Positions 51,058 to 61,527 are shown, counted from the first letter of the stretch. The stretch is 64,000 nucleotides of DNA from Woronichinia naegeliana WA131 (GCA_025370055.1 CP073041.1:1-64000); one strand, 5' to 3'. Notes: generated by a model not told the origin, from the sequence alone. Translations and numbers: made by a program.

Positions 51058-52506
51058 CATCCGTGTCAACTTAAAGGAATGGGTTCCCAAATTTGTTGAT
51101 TGAGAGCGGCCTTTTCTCGATGTCGCTTTCTCTCAGCTTTGACCAAACCAAATAACTTAGCACGTTCAGCCAGATAGGTTACTGTATCAGGCTTTTCTCC
51201 TCTAGCAATAGCCTTCGCTACATAGTATAGACTCCGAAACACCATCTCTACTGAGATTTTTTCTTTCGGTTGATTTAGAGCAATCGCCACTTCCCCTACC
51301 AATTGATTTAAGACCGTATAGAAAATCAAAGTGCAAATAATCTGGATTTGGACACCATTCTTATTACCTACCCATAAATAGGCTAGTCCTAAAAGTCTTT
51401 TCGTTAATAAAAAGGCTTCTTCGATTGTCCATCGTCTTCGATATAAATCACAGACCTCTTCGGCGGACAGTTGTTCGGGAGACAACACATTTGTTAAATA
51501 CTGATACCAGATTGTTCCCCATAATACTGAGACTAATCTCACCGGATGCTTGCAAGGATTAGAACGGTAATTTCCCATAATGATAATCTCATCTCTGTAA
51601 TGACTACCTTGAGACAATACTTGTTTGGTTTTGTAAGATGTACCCGCTCTAAATCTGGTTAGAAAAAACTTTTTAGCTTCTGTTAACAAATCAAACCACA
51701 CAAAGCTAAAAAATCCCATATCTACGAGAATTAAACCATTTTCTGGTAATTTAGCTGCCAATTCTTCACACCATATTTTATCATTTGATTTATCATTTTC
51801 TGTGTACCATAAAGTAACGGGTCTTTGGGTAAAGGCTTCCACTACCATCATTATTTTACCCCCCAATTTACTCTTTTCTTCTTTACTTATTTTCATATTT
51901 TTCCTTATCTGCTCTAGCGTTTAGCCATCTGCTATCCACACTGCACTAAACTTTTCTCTTATTTTTTCCCATTTTTCTCCTACTTGGAGCTTCTTCCCTT
52001 TTTCGGCTGCTTTTTCTAACACTTCTTTTAGTAATATTGCAAATATTTCGGCTGGCACATTCATCATTCTTTTTGATACTGCCTGTTTGCTTACTTTTAA
52101 TGATGCTACCCATAGCAATCCTTCTTCCTCTAACAGTCTTACCGCTTCACTTATACCCGCTATTTGACGATACACTATACTTAACACTAATGCCACCATT
52201 ACTGGTAAATTTAATACCCTATCTCTCATCATTTTCTCATGAGTTCCCTGTAAATATTTTAATGGTGTAAACATTGTGGGTTCTAGTAATTCAAACAACT
52301 CTTTTGTTATTTCAGGGATTTCTACCCCTGGCTGATTTGTCTTACGACGTAAGTCTGGGTTTCCTTTTCTCCGAGGATGTTGTCTTGCCATTTGTTTTTT
52401 GCTCACTTTTTTATATACTAACCTTTTTTTCAGCCTACTCTTACTTCCGCCTGCTTTTAGGCTAATCTTTTGTGAGTAGGCATTTTGGCTTAAGTTGACA
52501 CCAATG
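51058..52506 (-). mobile_element. IS4-family insertion sequence with 9-bp target duplication
   Basis: Inverted repeats CATnnGTGTCAACTTAA at both ends (51,058 and ending 52,506). GCAGATATT is duplicated at 51,049-51,057 and 52,507-52,515. Length 1,449 bp. It carries one transposase gene on the minus strand interrupted by a single stop codon. Confidence 0.95.
51066..52406 (-). pseudogene. IS4-family transposase with one in-frame stop
   Basis: Two halves in the same frame: 52,406-51,921 and 51,920-51,066, separated only by a TAA right after VWIADG. The expected codon is a Ser in the DGSTLE-type motif around the first catalytic Asp, so TCA to TAA is the likely single change. The second Asp is in LILVDMGFFS, and the YREK-like motif is DLYRRRWTIEEAFLLTK. 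Without the stop the protein would have about 446 residues. Confidence 0.88.
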
Positions 52507-52838
52507 GCAGATATTAAACCCCATCAGTCAGGATACTGGCTGAATCCCCCCCCTGACCCAAATTTTGGGGAAAAAGTGAATGATATCTGCCAAGCCTATG
52601 AGAGTGCAATTTTAGGAGAGGAAAAGGGAGAAAAGACTATTTCTCTAGATGAAATGACGGGAATTCAAGCATTAGAGCGGAAAGCACCAGACCTTCCGAT
52701 GTCTCAGGGGAAGATTCAAGGTCGAGAATTTGAATATATTCGTCACGGCACTCAAACGTTAATAGCCAGTTTTGATGTGGCCAAGGGTCAAGTAATCTGC
52801 TCTACAGTCGGAAATACTCGCACAGAGGCAGACTATTT

Positions 52839-53063
52839 AGGGCTTGCTGAAAAAGTCCACAAAACGAACCTAGATGCCACAGGAGGCGAAAAATGGTGAC
52901 TTCAGAGAGTGACTTCAGAGAGTAGTTTCCAATTTCAACCCCCAGTTTTCCAACGACGTGCATGGGCTTTGAGCCTCCAAAGGCCATAACCTTGCACCTG
53001 ATCGTTTTTAAAATGCTTGAAAGCATTATCTGGCAAGGGTTCTATACTTATTCAGCAAGCCCT
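52839..53063 (-). repeat. MITE copy 2 (225 bp) with IS5/IS1182-like ends
   Basis: Same sequence as copies 1 and 3, in reverse orientation, flanked by ATTT on both sides (52,835 and 53,064). It is 13 bp longer because GACTTCAGAGAGT is tandemly duplicated near 52,901-52,926. It interrupts the IS630 transposase gene. Confidence 0.92.
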
Positions 53064-53140
53064 ATTTAAATGATTACCTTTTTTGACTCTTTCATTTACC
53101 TCGTTAAGTATTTCTACTTATTGCAAAGGTGAGATGCTCC

Positions 53141-53345
53141 CGATGAACTTTTTGGTAATGAATCTTTCTACTCTACTTCAGAAGACAAAAAGTAAAAAGT
53201 TGTAGAGTCGTTTTTCTTGTGAAAAATGGTGTTAATTTTCCTCTCTTTTGTGAGGAGTGATTTGTGTTGACCTTTTTAGACAGAAAGGAACAATAGATTA
53301 AACAAAATCTGTATTTTGATTTGTTTCCATAAGGATAAGTTATCT
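53141..53345 (+). mobile_element. IS5/IS1182-like element, copy G: 3' remnant, left of copy F
   Basis: Last 20 or so codons of the transposase (MNFLVMNLSTLLQK) and most of the 3' non-coding end. Its final 67 bp lie beyond copy F at 55,256-55,322, ending AGCAAGCCCT. Removing copy F and one ATCT restores the sequence GTTATCTATGCTTTTTCAG. Confidence 0.92.
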
Positions 53346-53552
53346 AGGGCTTGCTGAAAAAGTCAAAAAACGAAAGAAATGTGGGTTAGGGAAGTATGGA
53401 CTGAAAAAGCATAGATAACTTATCCTTATGGAAACAAATCAAAATACAGATTTTGTTTAATCTATTGTTCCTTTCTGTCTAAAAAGGTCAACACAAATCA
53501 CTCCTCACAAAAGAGAGGAAAATTAACACCATTTTTCACAAGAAAAACGACT

Positions 53553-55127
53553 CTACAACTTTTTACTTTTTGTCTTCTGAAGTAGAGTAGAAAGATGCAT
53601 TACCAAAAAGTTCATCGCAATTACCGTTTCCGAGGTCTCAGGTAGTTTGGCCATCACTCGACCAAGACTAAATTTCCTCTTTCCCTGTCCGAATTTACCC
53701 TCAATGGCATTACGCACTCTTTCATCTGAGCGTGCCTCTTTCTTTTTTTCTTTGCTCACCTCTTTCGGCGGTCTTCCCAATCGGGGACCACTCATTCTTA
53801 TATCCCTTTCTTTACAATAAGCTCGATTCGCTTTTGTTCGATAGATTTTATCCACATGAACCGATTCCGGATAACATCCTGTTTCCCTTTTATATTCTTC
53901 TATTCGCGCTTGTAAATCTCCCGATTCGTTGTAATTATCCCAACTTAATTTGTCTAAGAAGACAAAGCCATTCACATTACTTGCCGATATTTTAGCTCCA
54001 AACTCTACTGCTTTTCCCGCTTTTCCACGCACTATTGGACGCACGTGAGGTTGGCTTACACTCACAATTCTGTTTTCTACTTTATTTGTCTTTTTTTCAT
54101 ACATTTCTAACTGTTGCTCATACACTTTTCCTATCGTTACAAGCTCTTCTTGCTCTTTTTTCGTTAGTTTTTCTAACTTTGCTCCCTCTTCTATCATTTT
54201 TTCTATATCAGACAAGTTTCTTTTTATATATCCTAGTTGTTTTTTTGTTCCTTTTCTTCTTTCTTTTTTTGACACACGACGTTTTTTTGCTATGGCTAAG
54301 TACTCTTTTCTTGCCACTTCCCTATAAGTCCTCGGCTTTTCTTTCCTTTTCTCTTTTATTTCTTCATACAGCTTATCTATTATTTTTTCTGTTTTTTCTC
54401 TGGCATCATTCAATATTCCTATATCCGTTGGATATTTTATATCTGCTGGTGTACAAGTCGCATCTAACAATAACTTTCCTTCATTTTCTTTTTTTTCTGA
54501 CGCTACACCCGTCGCTTTTTTTTCTATTTCTTTATTAATTTTATTTATTAATTCCATTCCTATTTTTTTACGAAAATGAACCATCATTGACGCATTAAAT
54601 GCTTCTTTGCTACTATAGCTTTCCATTCCTATAAAGTACTGTAAATAAGGGTTCTCTTTTATTTGTTCTACTGTTTCTCTGTCACTTTTTCCTGAAATTT
54701 CTTTGATAATTAGGGCTTGCTGAATAAGTATAGAACCTTTGCCGGATAATGCTTTCAAGCATTTTAAAAACGATCAGGTGCAAGGTTATGGCCTTTGGAG
54801 GCTCAAAGCCCATGCACGTCGTTGGAAAACTGGGGGTTGAAATTGGAAACAACTCTCTGAAGTCACCATTTTTCGCGTCCTGTGGCATCTAGGTTCGTTT
54901 TGTGGACTTTTTCAGCAGACCCTAATTAATGCTCCTAATGCCATTCTAAATGATTTGGCTGGGGCTCCTTTTTTTTCTGTGAAGTTTTTTGCATATTCTT
55001 CCTCATATTCTTCCCAGGGAATCATTTTTGACATTTCTATCCAACGATTTTCTTCGTCTAACTGCCCGCCGAACAGATTTTTCAAGTTTTCTGGTGTTTC
55101 AATTGAGTACTGTTGCTTTCGGTACAT
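53553..55127 (-). pseudogene. IS5/IS1182-like transposase of copy F, interrupted only by a MITE
   Basis: 5' part 55,127-54,924, 3' part 54,711-53,553. Precise removal of the MITE and one AATT gives an open frame of 452 residues: start MYRKQQYSIETPENL, DUF772-like N-terminal domain (SFRMALGALI...SDRETVEQIKENPYLQYFIG), catalytic D in LLDATCTPADI, D in SVHVDKIYRTK, E in NAIEGKFGQGKR. The A-run is eight long here, keeping the frame. It is the best record in this window of the active parent transposase. Confidence 0.9.
54712..54923 (+). repeat. MITE copy 3 (212 bp) inside copy F
   Basis: Same length and layout as copy 1, with a few base changes, flanked by AATT on both sides (54,708 and 54,924). 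It interrupts the transposase gene after GALI, at the same site where copy 1 ends the IS fragment at 25,636. Confidence 0.95.
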
Positions 55128-55255
55128 CTGCTTTCTCTCTTCTTAATGCAATGGTTTTGAGGCATTCTACCCTATTTTCGTGCATTCTAGCGGTTCTTAA
55201 TTCGCCTACTATTTTTCTCCGTAAAGGTTTCAGCTTTTTTCAGCAAGCCCTATCT

Positions 55256-55322
55256 ATGCTTTTTCAGTCCATACTTCCCTAACCCACACTTCTTTCGTTT
55301 TTTGACTTTTTCAGCAAGCCCT
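55256..55322 (+). mobile_element. IS5/IS1182-like element, copy G: right end
   Basis: The 67 bp after copy F complete the 3' end of copy G and finish with GACTTTTTCAGCAAGCCCT. Confidence 0.9.
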
Positions 55323-55365
55323 ATTTATTTTCTTATAATTGGTACGGAATATGGGTAGAAAGATT

Positions 55366-55402
55366 CTGATTACACCAGCTTTTATCAACTAAAGGTCGTA
55401 CA
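55366..55402 (+). repeat. Right-end remnant of an ISKra4-like element
   Basis: CTGATTACACCAGCTTTTAT and the following CAACTAAAGGTCG match the right end of the ISKra4 element at 28,296-28,326 with few changes. No transposase remains. The following 170 bp up to the next gene hold nothing recognised. Confidence 0.7.
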
Positions 55403-55570
55403 CTCCCTAATCCTCAACTTTCTGGGATATTATCAAAACGAATTAGTCTGATGAATGGTTTTGACTATCTTCATTTTTTGGTCTATTTGTGGGATAACTT
55501 TTGCTACTCCTCCGCTTAGACTAACAAAAGAGAAGTATCAATTGGGTCAATTTAGAAAATCAGTAGTAGT

Positions 55571-57106
55571 TTAATTGCCAGAAATATTTTGCATTTCAGT
55601 GTCCAACGTCATCACATAAGGTTTCTCCTGATCCGTAAAAGTTTCTGCTTGTTGCCATTGCTGTTCCAACAGAGCAACCGTTGCATCAGAAATATCTCCA
55701 CTACGTTGCCAAAGGCGATCGCGGAGAGTGGATAAATTGGCTTGACAATGAATAATTTTTAGGGAAATATTCTGAGCTTGGGCGGCTTGAATGATGGTAG
55801 AACGCCAGCAAGAGCGGTCATATTTTGCATCTAAAATAACCGTAAATCCTTGGGGAGCTAACAACAAACCCAGTTCAGCTAAACGACCATAGGTTCTTTC
55901 ATTCATTGCTGCACTGTATAAACTAGCATCGCCTTTGGTTTTCAACGAAATTCCTGCTAAATGTTTACGAACGGCATCGGAACGAATCTGAATGGCATTA
56001 AGTTGAGGCGCGAGATGATTAGCCACCGTACTTTTACCCGAACCCGATAGACCTGACATTAAAATAATTTTGCCCACAGGAATTTGGGTATAATGCCAAG
56101 CCAGTTGATAATAATCCTTGGCTAAGGCGATCGCCGTTGCCTTTTCAGTTTCAGAAATATGAGGATCATCACTTAACATCGAAGTCACTTTCGCCCTGAC
56201 GTAGGCTTGACGACAGAGATAAAAAGGCAATACCTGTACTCCTTCCCAATCCCCTGTTTGTTCTAAATAAGTATTTAAAAAAATATTACCTAAATCTGAT
56301 CTTCCCTTGGCCTCCAAATCCATAATAGTAAAGGCCACATCATACATCACATCTACCAAGCGGAAAGGTTCATTGAACTCAATGCGATCAAACAGTTGAA
56401 TCTGATGATGCCAATAACAAATATTGCTTAAATGTAAATCACCATGACATTCTCGGATTTTATGGGTTAAACGTCTTTGTTCAAATAAAGCGACTCTTTG
56501 GGTAAGAAAATTATCCGTAAATTGGCGTGTCTGTTGATATCTTTCTAAGGTTTGAACCGAGCCAATATATTTTTCTGTCATCTGATAATTTTCATCCACT
56601 GACTGCTTAATAATTGCAATTTGACCAAAATTATCAATGTAATCGCTGGTTTTTGCCTTTTGGTGAAAGTCCGCTACCTTTAACCCCAACTCTCGCAGAT
56701 ATTCAGGTTTTAGTTCTCCTTCAGTAAAAAGATTAACCAAGAGACTGGACTGGGGAAATTCCGCCATTCTTAGTACATATTCAACAATATTTTCCTCACT
56801 GCCTAAAATAAAACGATCGCCAACCTGACTGATCGGTAAAACGGCTTGATAAATCTCCGGCGCGATCGGTTGATTCATCGCTAATTCCTGAAGCAGAAAA
56901 TGATGCCGCTTCTCTAAAGTAGAATAATCTAAAAAGCCAAAATTAACCGTTTTTTTCAACTTATAGGCATAATCTCCCGTCAAAAATACCACTGAACAAT
57001 GAGTCTGCATAACACCAATTTTTCCCTGTATCGGATGGGGATAAAAATCAGGTTTTTGCATGATCGCCAGCAGCGACTCAAAGTAGTTAAAATGCTCAAT
57101 GCTCAT
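55571..57106 (-). CDS. Aminoglycoside-phosphotransferase-like / P-loop kinase fusion
   Basis: A 511-residue two-domain protein. The N-terminal part (about 1-330) is a phosphotransferase-like fold with YAYKLKKTVNFGF (ATP Lys) and ECHGDLHLSNICYW (catalytic HGD...N) and IEFNEPFRLVDVMYDVAF. The C-terminal part (from about 340) is a P-loop kinase with GLSGSGKST and DAKYDRSCWR, like gluconate or zeta-toxin-type kinases. The family is widespread in bacteria; the natural substrate is unknown and drug resistance should not be assumed. ATG 57,106 lies 4 bases after the spkB stop; an extension to 57,133 would overlap spkB. Confidence 0.82.
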   Translation of the reverse strand: MSIEHFNYFESLLAIMQKPDFYPHPIQGKIGVMQTHCSVVFLTGDYAYKLKKTVNFGFLDYSTLEKRHHFLLQELAMNQPIAPEIYQAVLPISQVGDRFILGSEENIVEYVLRMAEFPQSSLLVNLFTEGELKPEYLRELGLKVADFHQKAKTSDYIDNFGQIAIIKQSVDENYQMTEKYIGSVQTLERYQQTRQFTDNFLTQRVALFEQRRLTHKIRECHGDLHLSNICYWHHQIQLFDRIEFNEPFRLVDVMYDVAFTIMDLEAKGRSDLGNIFLNTYLEQTGDWEGVQVLPFYLCRQAYVRAKVTSMLSDDPHISETEKATAIALAKDYYQLAWHYTQIPVGKIILMSGLSGSGKSTVANHLAPQLNAIQIRSDAVRKHLAGISLKTKGDASLYSAAMNERTYGRLAELGLLLAPQGFTVILDAKYDRSCWRSTIIQAAQAQNISLKIIHCQANLSTLRDRLWQRSGDISDATVALLEQQWQQAETFTDQEKPYVMTLDTEMQNISGN

Positions 57107-57110
57107 TGAG

Positions 57111-58784
57111 TTACCACATCCCCCGTTTTCCATTCGGCATCACTGTACGCCAATTGGTTTTGGCTAGGGAAAGTTGCTCTGGAGAAATATGGGTAGAACT
57201 TAAATCCACTCCACAGAAATTGGCTCCCCGCAAACTGGCATACTTAAAGTTAGCCCCTCGCAAATCTGCCCCCCGTAAATCTGCCCCTTCTAAATTGGCA
57301 TAACCAAAATAAGCATCACTTAAATTTGCCTCCTTGAGCGAGGTTTGCACTAAGATTGCTTTACCAAAGTCCGCACGGGTTAAATCTGCATTTTGAAAAT
57401 TAGCACGACTTAAATCCGATTGATAACAATTGATCCCAGGAATAAAACACTTGACAAAGACAAGTCCCTGAAGATCCTGATCCGTAAAATCTCGTTTTCC
57501 TTTCTCATAGGCACTCAGCACCTCTTTAGTTGTCCATTGAACCGGCTGATTAAGGTTGACATTTTCGTTACCCCGACGATTATTGCGACTGCCCTTAACT
57601 GAGATATTTAAAGCCACACTTCCCTGACCGCCCCCACCGGCCGAAGCCGCACGAGGAGCCGCCGGATTAACCCCCCCATTGGATTGGGGAGAGGGGGAAC
57701 TTTTCAGTCTCGTTTGAATGTCCGAGGGTTGAGAACGATTGACCGTTTTAATGCCAGTGTTCATCTGACTGAAGGAAGTAGAAATGTTGGAACGGATACC
57801 GGTGGCTGTATTAAGAGCAGTGGAGTCAGGGGAATCCTTAACGAGTGGAGCCGTAACCAAAGACTGTTTCATCCCTTCTTCATAGGGCAAGGCATTCATA
57901 GCATCCAGAACTTGTTGGGCCGATTTATAGCGGTGACGAACCGATATCTCTAGCATCGTTCTAATCACTTTGGCAAAGGACTCACCAACGGTGACATAAC
58001 GCTCCCATTCCATTTCTCCCGTTTGATGATTACAGTCAATTTCTTTCGGGGTTCTCCCTGTTAAGAGATAAATACAGGTTATCCCTAGGGCGTAAATGTC
58101 ACTGGCATAAACAGGACGCATGGCCATCTGCTCTGGTGGTGCGAATCCGGTAGTTCCGATCGCAAAGGCGGTTAGGGCCGTTTGAGCCGAGGTATTAGCC
58201 GCCAATACAGAATTGACCTTATTTTTAACGGCACCAAAATCAATCAGAACGAGTTGCTGATCGGTCTGACGACGAATGAGGTTAGCAGGTTTAATATCTC
58301 GATGAATGACTTCCTGGGAATGGATATAGGTCAGAATTGGGAGAATTTCCGTTAAAAACTGTTTCACCCCGCCTTCGCTAAAGGTGCCATTGCGTTTCAC
58401 TTCTTGATGGAGATTATGGCCTTTTACGTATTCTTGAACCAAGTAAAACTGTTGACTATCTTCAAAATAATCAAGCAATCGAGGGATCTGGGGGTGATTA
58501 CCTACCTTGCCGAGGGTCTGAGCTTCCCGTTCAAACAGTTGCTTCGCCATCCGAAAAACATTGGGATCATCCGTAGAAGGGCGCAATTGTTTAACCACAC
58601 AGATCGGTGTGCCGGGTAATCCCACATCGGCGGCTGCAAAAGTCGCGCCAAATCCTCCTTTCCCCAGCAGACCCAGGGTCTGATAACGTCCATTCAAACG
58701 CAATTTACCCCCACAGGCCTGGCAAATTTGAACGTTATTGGGGTTCTTGGGATGAGGGCAAGAGGGATTTACGCAATAGCTCAT
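57111..58784 (-). CDS. spkB: Ser/Thr protein kinase with zinc-ribbon N-terminus and pentapeptide repeats, SpkB-type
   Basis: A 557-residue eukaryotic-type kinase. Four cysteines at 4, 9, 21 and 24 form a putative zinc ribbon. The kinase domain has the Gly loop LGKGGFG (40-46), K65, HRDIKPAN (161-168) and DFG (182-184). A low-complexity Ser/Pro/Gly linker follows, then pentapeptide repeats (A-D/N-L/F-x-x) from about 450 to 540. This layout matches Synechocystis SpkB, linked to motility and redox stress. It starts an operon with the kinase-fusion gene. Confidence 0.88.
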   Translation of the reverse strand: MSYCVNPSCPHPKNPNNVQICQACGGKLRLNGRYQTLGLLGKGGFGATFAAADVGLPGTPICVVKQLRPSTDDPNVFRMAKQLFEREAQTLGKVGNHPQIPRLLDYFEDSQQFYLVQEYVKGHNLHQEVKRNGTFSEGGVKQFLTEILPILTYIHSQEVIHRDIKPANLIRRQTDQQLVLIDFGAVKNKVNSVLAANTSAQTALTAFAIGTTGFAPPEQMAMRPVYASDIYALGITCIYLLTGRTPKEIDCNHQTGEMEWERYVTVGESFAKVIRTMLEISVRHRYKSAQQVLDAMNALPYEEGMKQSLVTAPLVKDSPDSTALNTATGIRSNISTSFSQMNTGIKTVNRSQPSDIQTRLKSSPSPQSNGGVNPAAPRAASAGGGGQGSVALNISVKGSRNNRRGNENVNLNQPVQWTTKEVLSAYEKGKRDFTDQDLQGLVFVKCFIPGINCYQSDLSRANFQNADLTRADFGKAILVQTSLKEANLSDAYFGYANLEGADLRGADLRGANFKYASLRGANFCGVDLSSTHISPEQLSLAKTNWRTVMPNGKRGMW

Positions 58785-59100
58785 TCCGTTTCACCGATAG
58801 GTTGACATTGAGAGTAAGGATATTTTTCTGAATCTGACTGGTCATAGGGGTTCTTCGCCTAACTTTATTGTCTCTCTTTTTCTCTAAAATGTCTTAACAG
58901 AGGCAATATTGAATACCCTGAAAGCCAAAAACTCCCTCAGAGATTCAAGCGATCGCTGGGATAGACTCAAATAGGAACAATTGGTCGAGATCCCGCTCCC
59001 TGAAGGAGAATGTCTCTTTTTGATGGGTGAGGGAGACAGGAATAATCACCATTAACGATACAATAACTAGACGATAAGTTGCTGAAAAGGCTGAAAGTCC
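58785..59100. promoter_or_regulatory. Divergent promoter region between spkB and pheT
   Basis: 316 bp with no gene and one HIP1 site (near 58,950). TACAAT at about 59,059 is a good -10 candidate for pheT, 36 bp before its ATG. CTCCCTGAAGGAG (near 59,000) can form a small hairpin. No T-box or other riboswitch was recognised. Confidence 0.4.
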
Positions 59101-61527
59101 ATGCGTATCTCTGTTAACTGGTTACAAGAACTGGTCAAAGTCAACCTGACCCCGATCGCCTTGGCAGACTTGTTAACGATCGCCGGTCTCGAAGTGGAAG
59201 AAATTGAAGATCGCCGTCAATGGGCCCAGGGGGTGGTCGTTGGCCGAGTGGTGGAAAGAATACAACATCCCAATGCCGATAAGTTAAGTGTTTGCCAAGT
59301 GGATATTGGTCAACCTGAATTGCAAACAATTGTCTGTGGTGCCAGCAATGTTCAGGCTGATCTCCTAGTTCCGGTGGCCACAATTGGAGCCTATTTACCG
59401 ATCGTTGACCTTAAGATCCGCCCAACCAAATTACGGGGCGTGCGATCGGAGGGCATGATCTGTTCCCTGGCGGAATTGGGTCTAGAAAAAAATTCCAGTG
59501 GTATTCATATTTTTACAGAGAATCTTCCCCTCGGCAGTGAGGTGGGGCCGTTATTAGGGCTAGATGACGTAATTCTAGAAATTAGCCCAACCGCTAATCG
59601 TGCCGATGCCATGAGTATGGTGGGCATTGCCAGGGAAGTGGCCGCCCTGACTGGAGCTACCTTAAATTTACCCAGTGTTCCTAGCCTCGAAGTAGCCGAT
59701 CAAAGTTTAACGGTGGCAATTGAAGCGGAAAAAGCTTGTCCGGCCTACATTGGCACGGTGATCGAAGGAGTGACCATTGCCCCTTCCCCCGATTGGCTAC
59801 AACGCCGTTTACAGGCTGCTGGTGTTCGTCCCATTAATAACGTAGTTGATATCACCAATTATATTTTGTTGGAATGGGGGCAACCACTCCATGCTTTTGA
59901 TCGCGATCGCCTACAGCAATTAACCGATGCAACAGCTTTAGAACTAGGGGTTCGTTTTGCTGAAGAAGGTGAAACCCTAGCCACCCTAGATGGCCAAACC
60001 CGCAATCTGGTGCCCAATAATCTTTTAATTACGGCGAATAACCTTCCCGTGGCCCTCGCCGGTGTGATGGGAGGATCAACCACAGAAGTTCATGATGGCA
60101 CGCAGAATATTATTCTCGAATCGGCTCTCTTTGACTCAGTGGTGATTCGTCGCTCTAGCAAAAGTCAAAGTCTTCGCAGTGAGTCCTCAACCCGCTATGA
60201 ACGGGGGGTTAATCACCGAGAACTAGAAACGGCTTTACAACGGGCGATCGCGTTAATAACGACCCTAGCGGGCGGTACTGTCACCCGTCAAGGCAGGGCC
60301 GATTATCGTCCTGATGTGGCGGATCCGGCTATTGAATTACGGTTAGAGCGAGTCCGATCTGTTCTAGGGCCAGTCAAAACTGAGACGGGAAAAGGAGAAA
60401 TTGCGGCGATCGATGTGGAACGTATTTTGACGGATTTAAGTTGTCAATTAACCTCTGTCTCTGAAGAGCCTCAAGTCTGGACGGTGATGGTTCCCTCCTA
60501 TCGCTATCGAGATATTGAACGAGAAATTGATCTCATTGAAGAAGTGGCTCGCCTTTATGGTTATGACCGTTTTTATGAGCAATTGCCTGATAAAACTGAA
60601 CCAGGCGGTCTTTCCCTGGAATATCAATTAGAACGGCAAATCCGTGAAAGCTTTCGGGCAGTGGGATTAACGGAAGTGGTGCAATATTCCCTAGTCAAAC
60701 CCCAGGGGCTAGAAGTGGTGTTGGCGAATCCTCTCTTTGCCGAATATTCAGCCCTACGAACCAATTTATTAGATGCCCTCATTGATGCCTTTGCCTATAA
60801 CCAATCCCAGGGCAATGGTGCGTTAAACGCTTTTGAAATTGGTCGTATTTTCTGGCAGAACGGAGAAGGGATTCAGGAAGCAGACGCGATCGCCGGAATT
60901 TTGGGGGGAGAATTTTTCCCCTTGGGCCAGTGGACTCAGGGTGGCAAACCGGCGGTTATGACCTGGTACGAAGCGAAGGGCTTACTGGAAAATGTTCTCG
61001 CTCGTTTAGGTTTAAGTGTTGAGTATCAACCGGATAGTAAAGATACCCGCCTTCATCCTGGACGCACGGCTTCTCTTTGGTTAAAGGGTCAATATCTGGG
61101 CATTTTTGGTCAATTGCATCCCCAATTGCGACAGGAACGAAGTTTACCCGATGCGGTCTATGCCTTTGAATTTAAAATGTCTGTCCTTCTCAATACGCTG
61201 CAACAGGATTCCTTAACCACTCCCCATTTTGTCCCCTATTCCACCTATCCTGCCGTAGCACGGGATTTAGCTTTTTATGCTCCCATTAAACTGGCGGTTA
61301 GGGACTTAACGCAATCCATGAATCAAGCCGGTGGTGATTTGTTAGACGATATTCAACTCTTCGATGATTACCAAGGGGATTCTGTCCCGTCTGGCCAAAG
61401 GAGTTTGGCTTTTAGTCTGGTTTATCGAGCCAGCGATCGCACGTTAACTGATGCAGAAGTGGATCCTGTCCATAACCAAATTCGGGAAGCTTTAAGTTCT
61501 CAGTTTGCCGTTACTTTAAGGAGTTAA
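59101..61527 (+). CDS. pheT: Phenylalanyl-tRNA synthetase beta subunit
   Basis: An 808-residue beta subunit of the alpha2-beta2 synthetase. The N-terminal tRNA-binding OB domain (about 40-150: [21 protein letters not shown]) is followed by B3/B4, where the editing site lies (around 200-390, with [11 protein letters not shown]), B5, a catalytic-like core and the C-terminal anticodon-binding FDX-ACB domain (about 715-808, [13 protein letters not shown]). pheS is not adjacent, as in many cyanobacteria. Confidence 0.96.
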   Translation: MRISVNWLQELVKVNLTPIALADLLTIAGLEVEEIEDRRQWAQGVVVGRVVERIQHPNADKLSVCQVDIGQPELQTIVCGASNVQADLLVPVATIGAYLPIVDLKIRPTKLRGVRSEGMICSLAELGLEKNSSGIHIFTENLPLGSEVGPLLGLDDVILEISPTANRADAMSMVGIAREVAALTGATLNLPSVPSLEVADQSLTVAIEAEKACPAYIGTVIEGVTIAPSPDWLQRRLQAAGVRPINNVVDITNYILLEWGQPLHAFDRDRLQQLTDATALELGVRFAEEGETLATLDGQTRNLVPNNLLITANNLPVALAGVMGGSTTEVHDGTQNIILESALFDSVVIRRSSKSQSLRSESSTRYERGVNHRELETALQRAIALITTLAGGTVTRQGRADYRPDVADPAIELRLERVRSVLGPVKTETGKGEIAAIDVERILTDLSCQLTSVSEEPQVWTVMVPSYRYRDIEREIDLIEEVARLYGYDRFYEQLPDKTEPGGLSLEYQLERQIRESFRAVGLTEVVQYSLVKPQGLEVVLANPLFAEYSALRTNLLDALIDAFAYNQSQGNGALNAFEIGRIFWQNGEGIQEADAIAGILGGEFFPLGQWTQGGKPAVMTWYEAKGLLENVLARLGLSVEYQPDSKDTRLHPGRTASLWLKGQYLGIFGQLHPQLRQERSLPDAVYAFEFKMSVLLNTLQQDSLTTPHFVPYSTYPAVARDLAFYAPIKLAVRDLTQSMNQAGGDLLDDIQLFDDYQGDSVPSGQRSLAFSLVYRASDRTLTDAEVDPVHNQIREALSSQFAVTLRS

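Larger units (their letters stand above)
50629..52838 (+). pseudogene. IS630-family transposase split by an IS4 element and a MITE
   Basis: 5' part 50,629-51,057 (helix-turn-helix GENNREIARKLKISRKMASQW) and middle part 52,507-52,838. Removing the IS4 element and one 9-bp duplication joins LWEEADI to KPHQSGYWLNPPPDPNF in frame. The DDE first Asp lies in ISLDEMTGIQAL. The gene is then cut at RTEADYL by a MITE at 52,839, and the rest is not recognisable beyond 53,067. The first in-frame start is TTG 50,629; coding may begin slightly upstream after AGGAG at 50,588. Confidence 0.85.
53346..55251 (-). mobile_element. IS5/IS1182-like element, copy F, nested in copy G
   Basis: Complete ends, flanked by ATCT (53,342-53,345 and 55,252-55,255). 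Length 1,906 bp, of which 216 bp are MITE copy 3 plus its target duplication, leaving 1,690 bp as in copy A. Opposite in orientation to copy G. Confidence 0.95.

Noticed and set aside
52802-53026. Small ORFs inside the MITE copies
   Set aside because: They cross the MITE ends into different flanks, and the element is better explained by its hairpins and terminal repeats.
53553-54758. 401-residue ORF starting MKALSGKGSILIQQAL
   Set aside because: The first residues come from MITE copy 3; the real transposase start is at 55,127 on the other side of the MITE.
55571-57106. Antibiotic-resistance gene
   Set aside because: The phosphotransferase-like domain belongs to a fused family common in environmental bacteria; sequence gives no support for drug modification.
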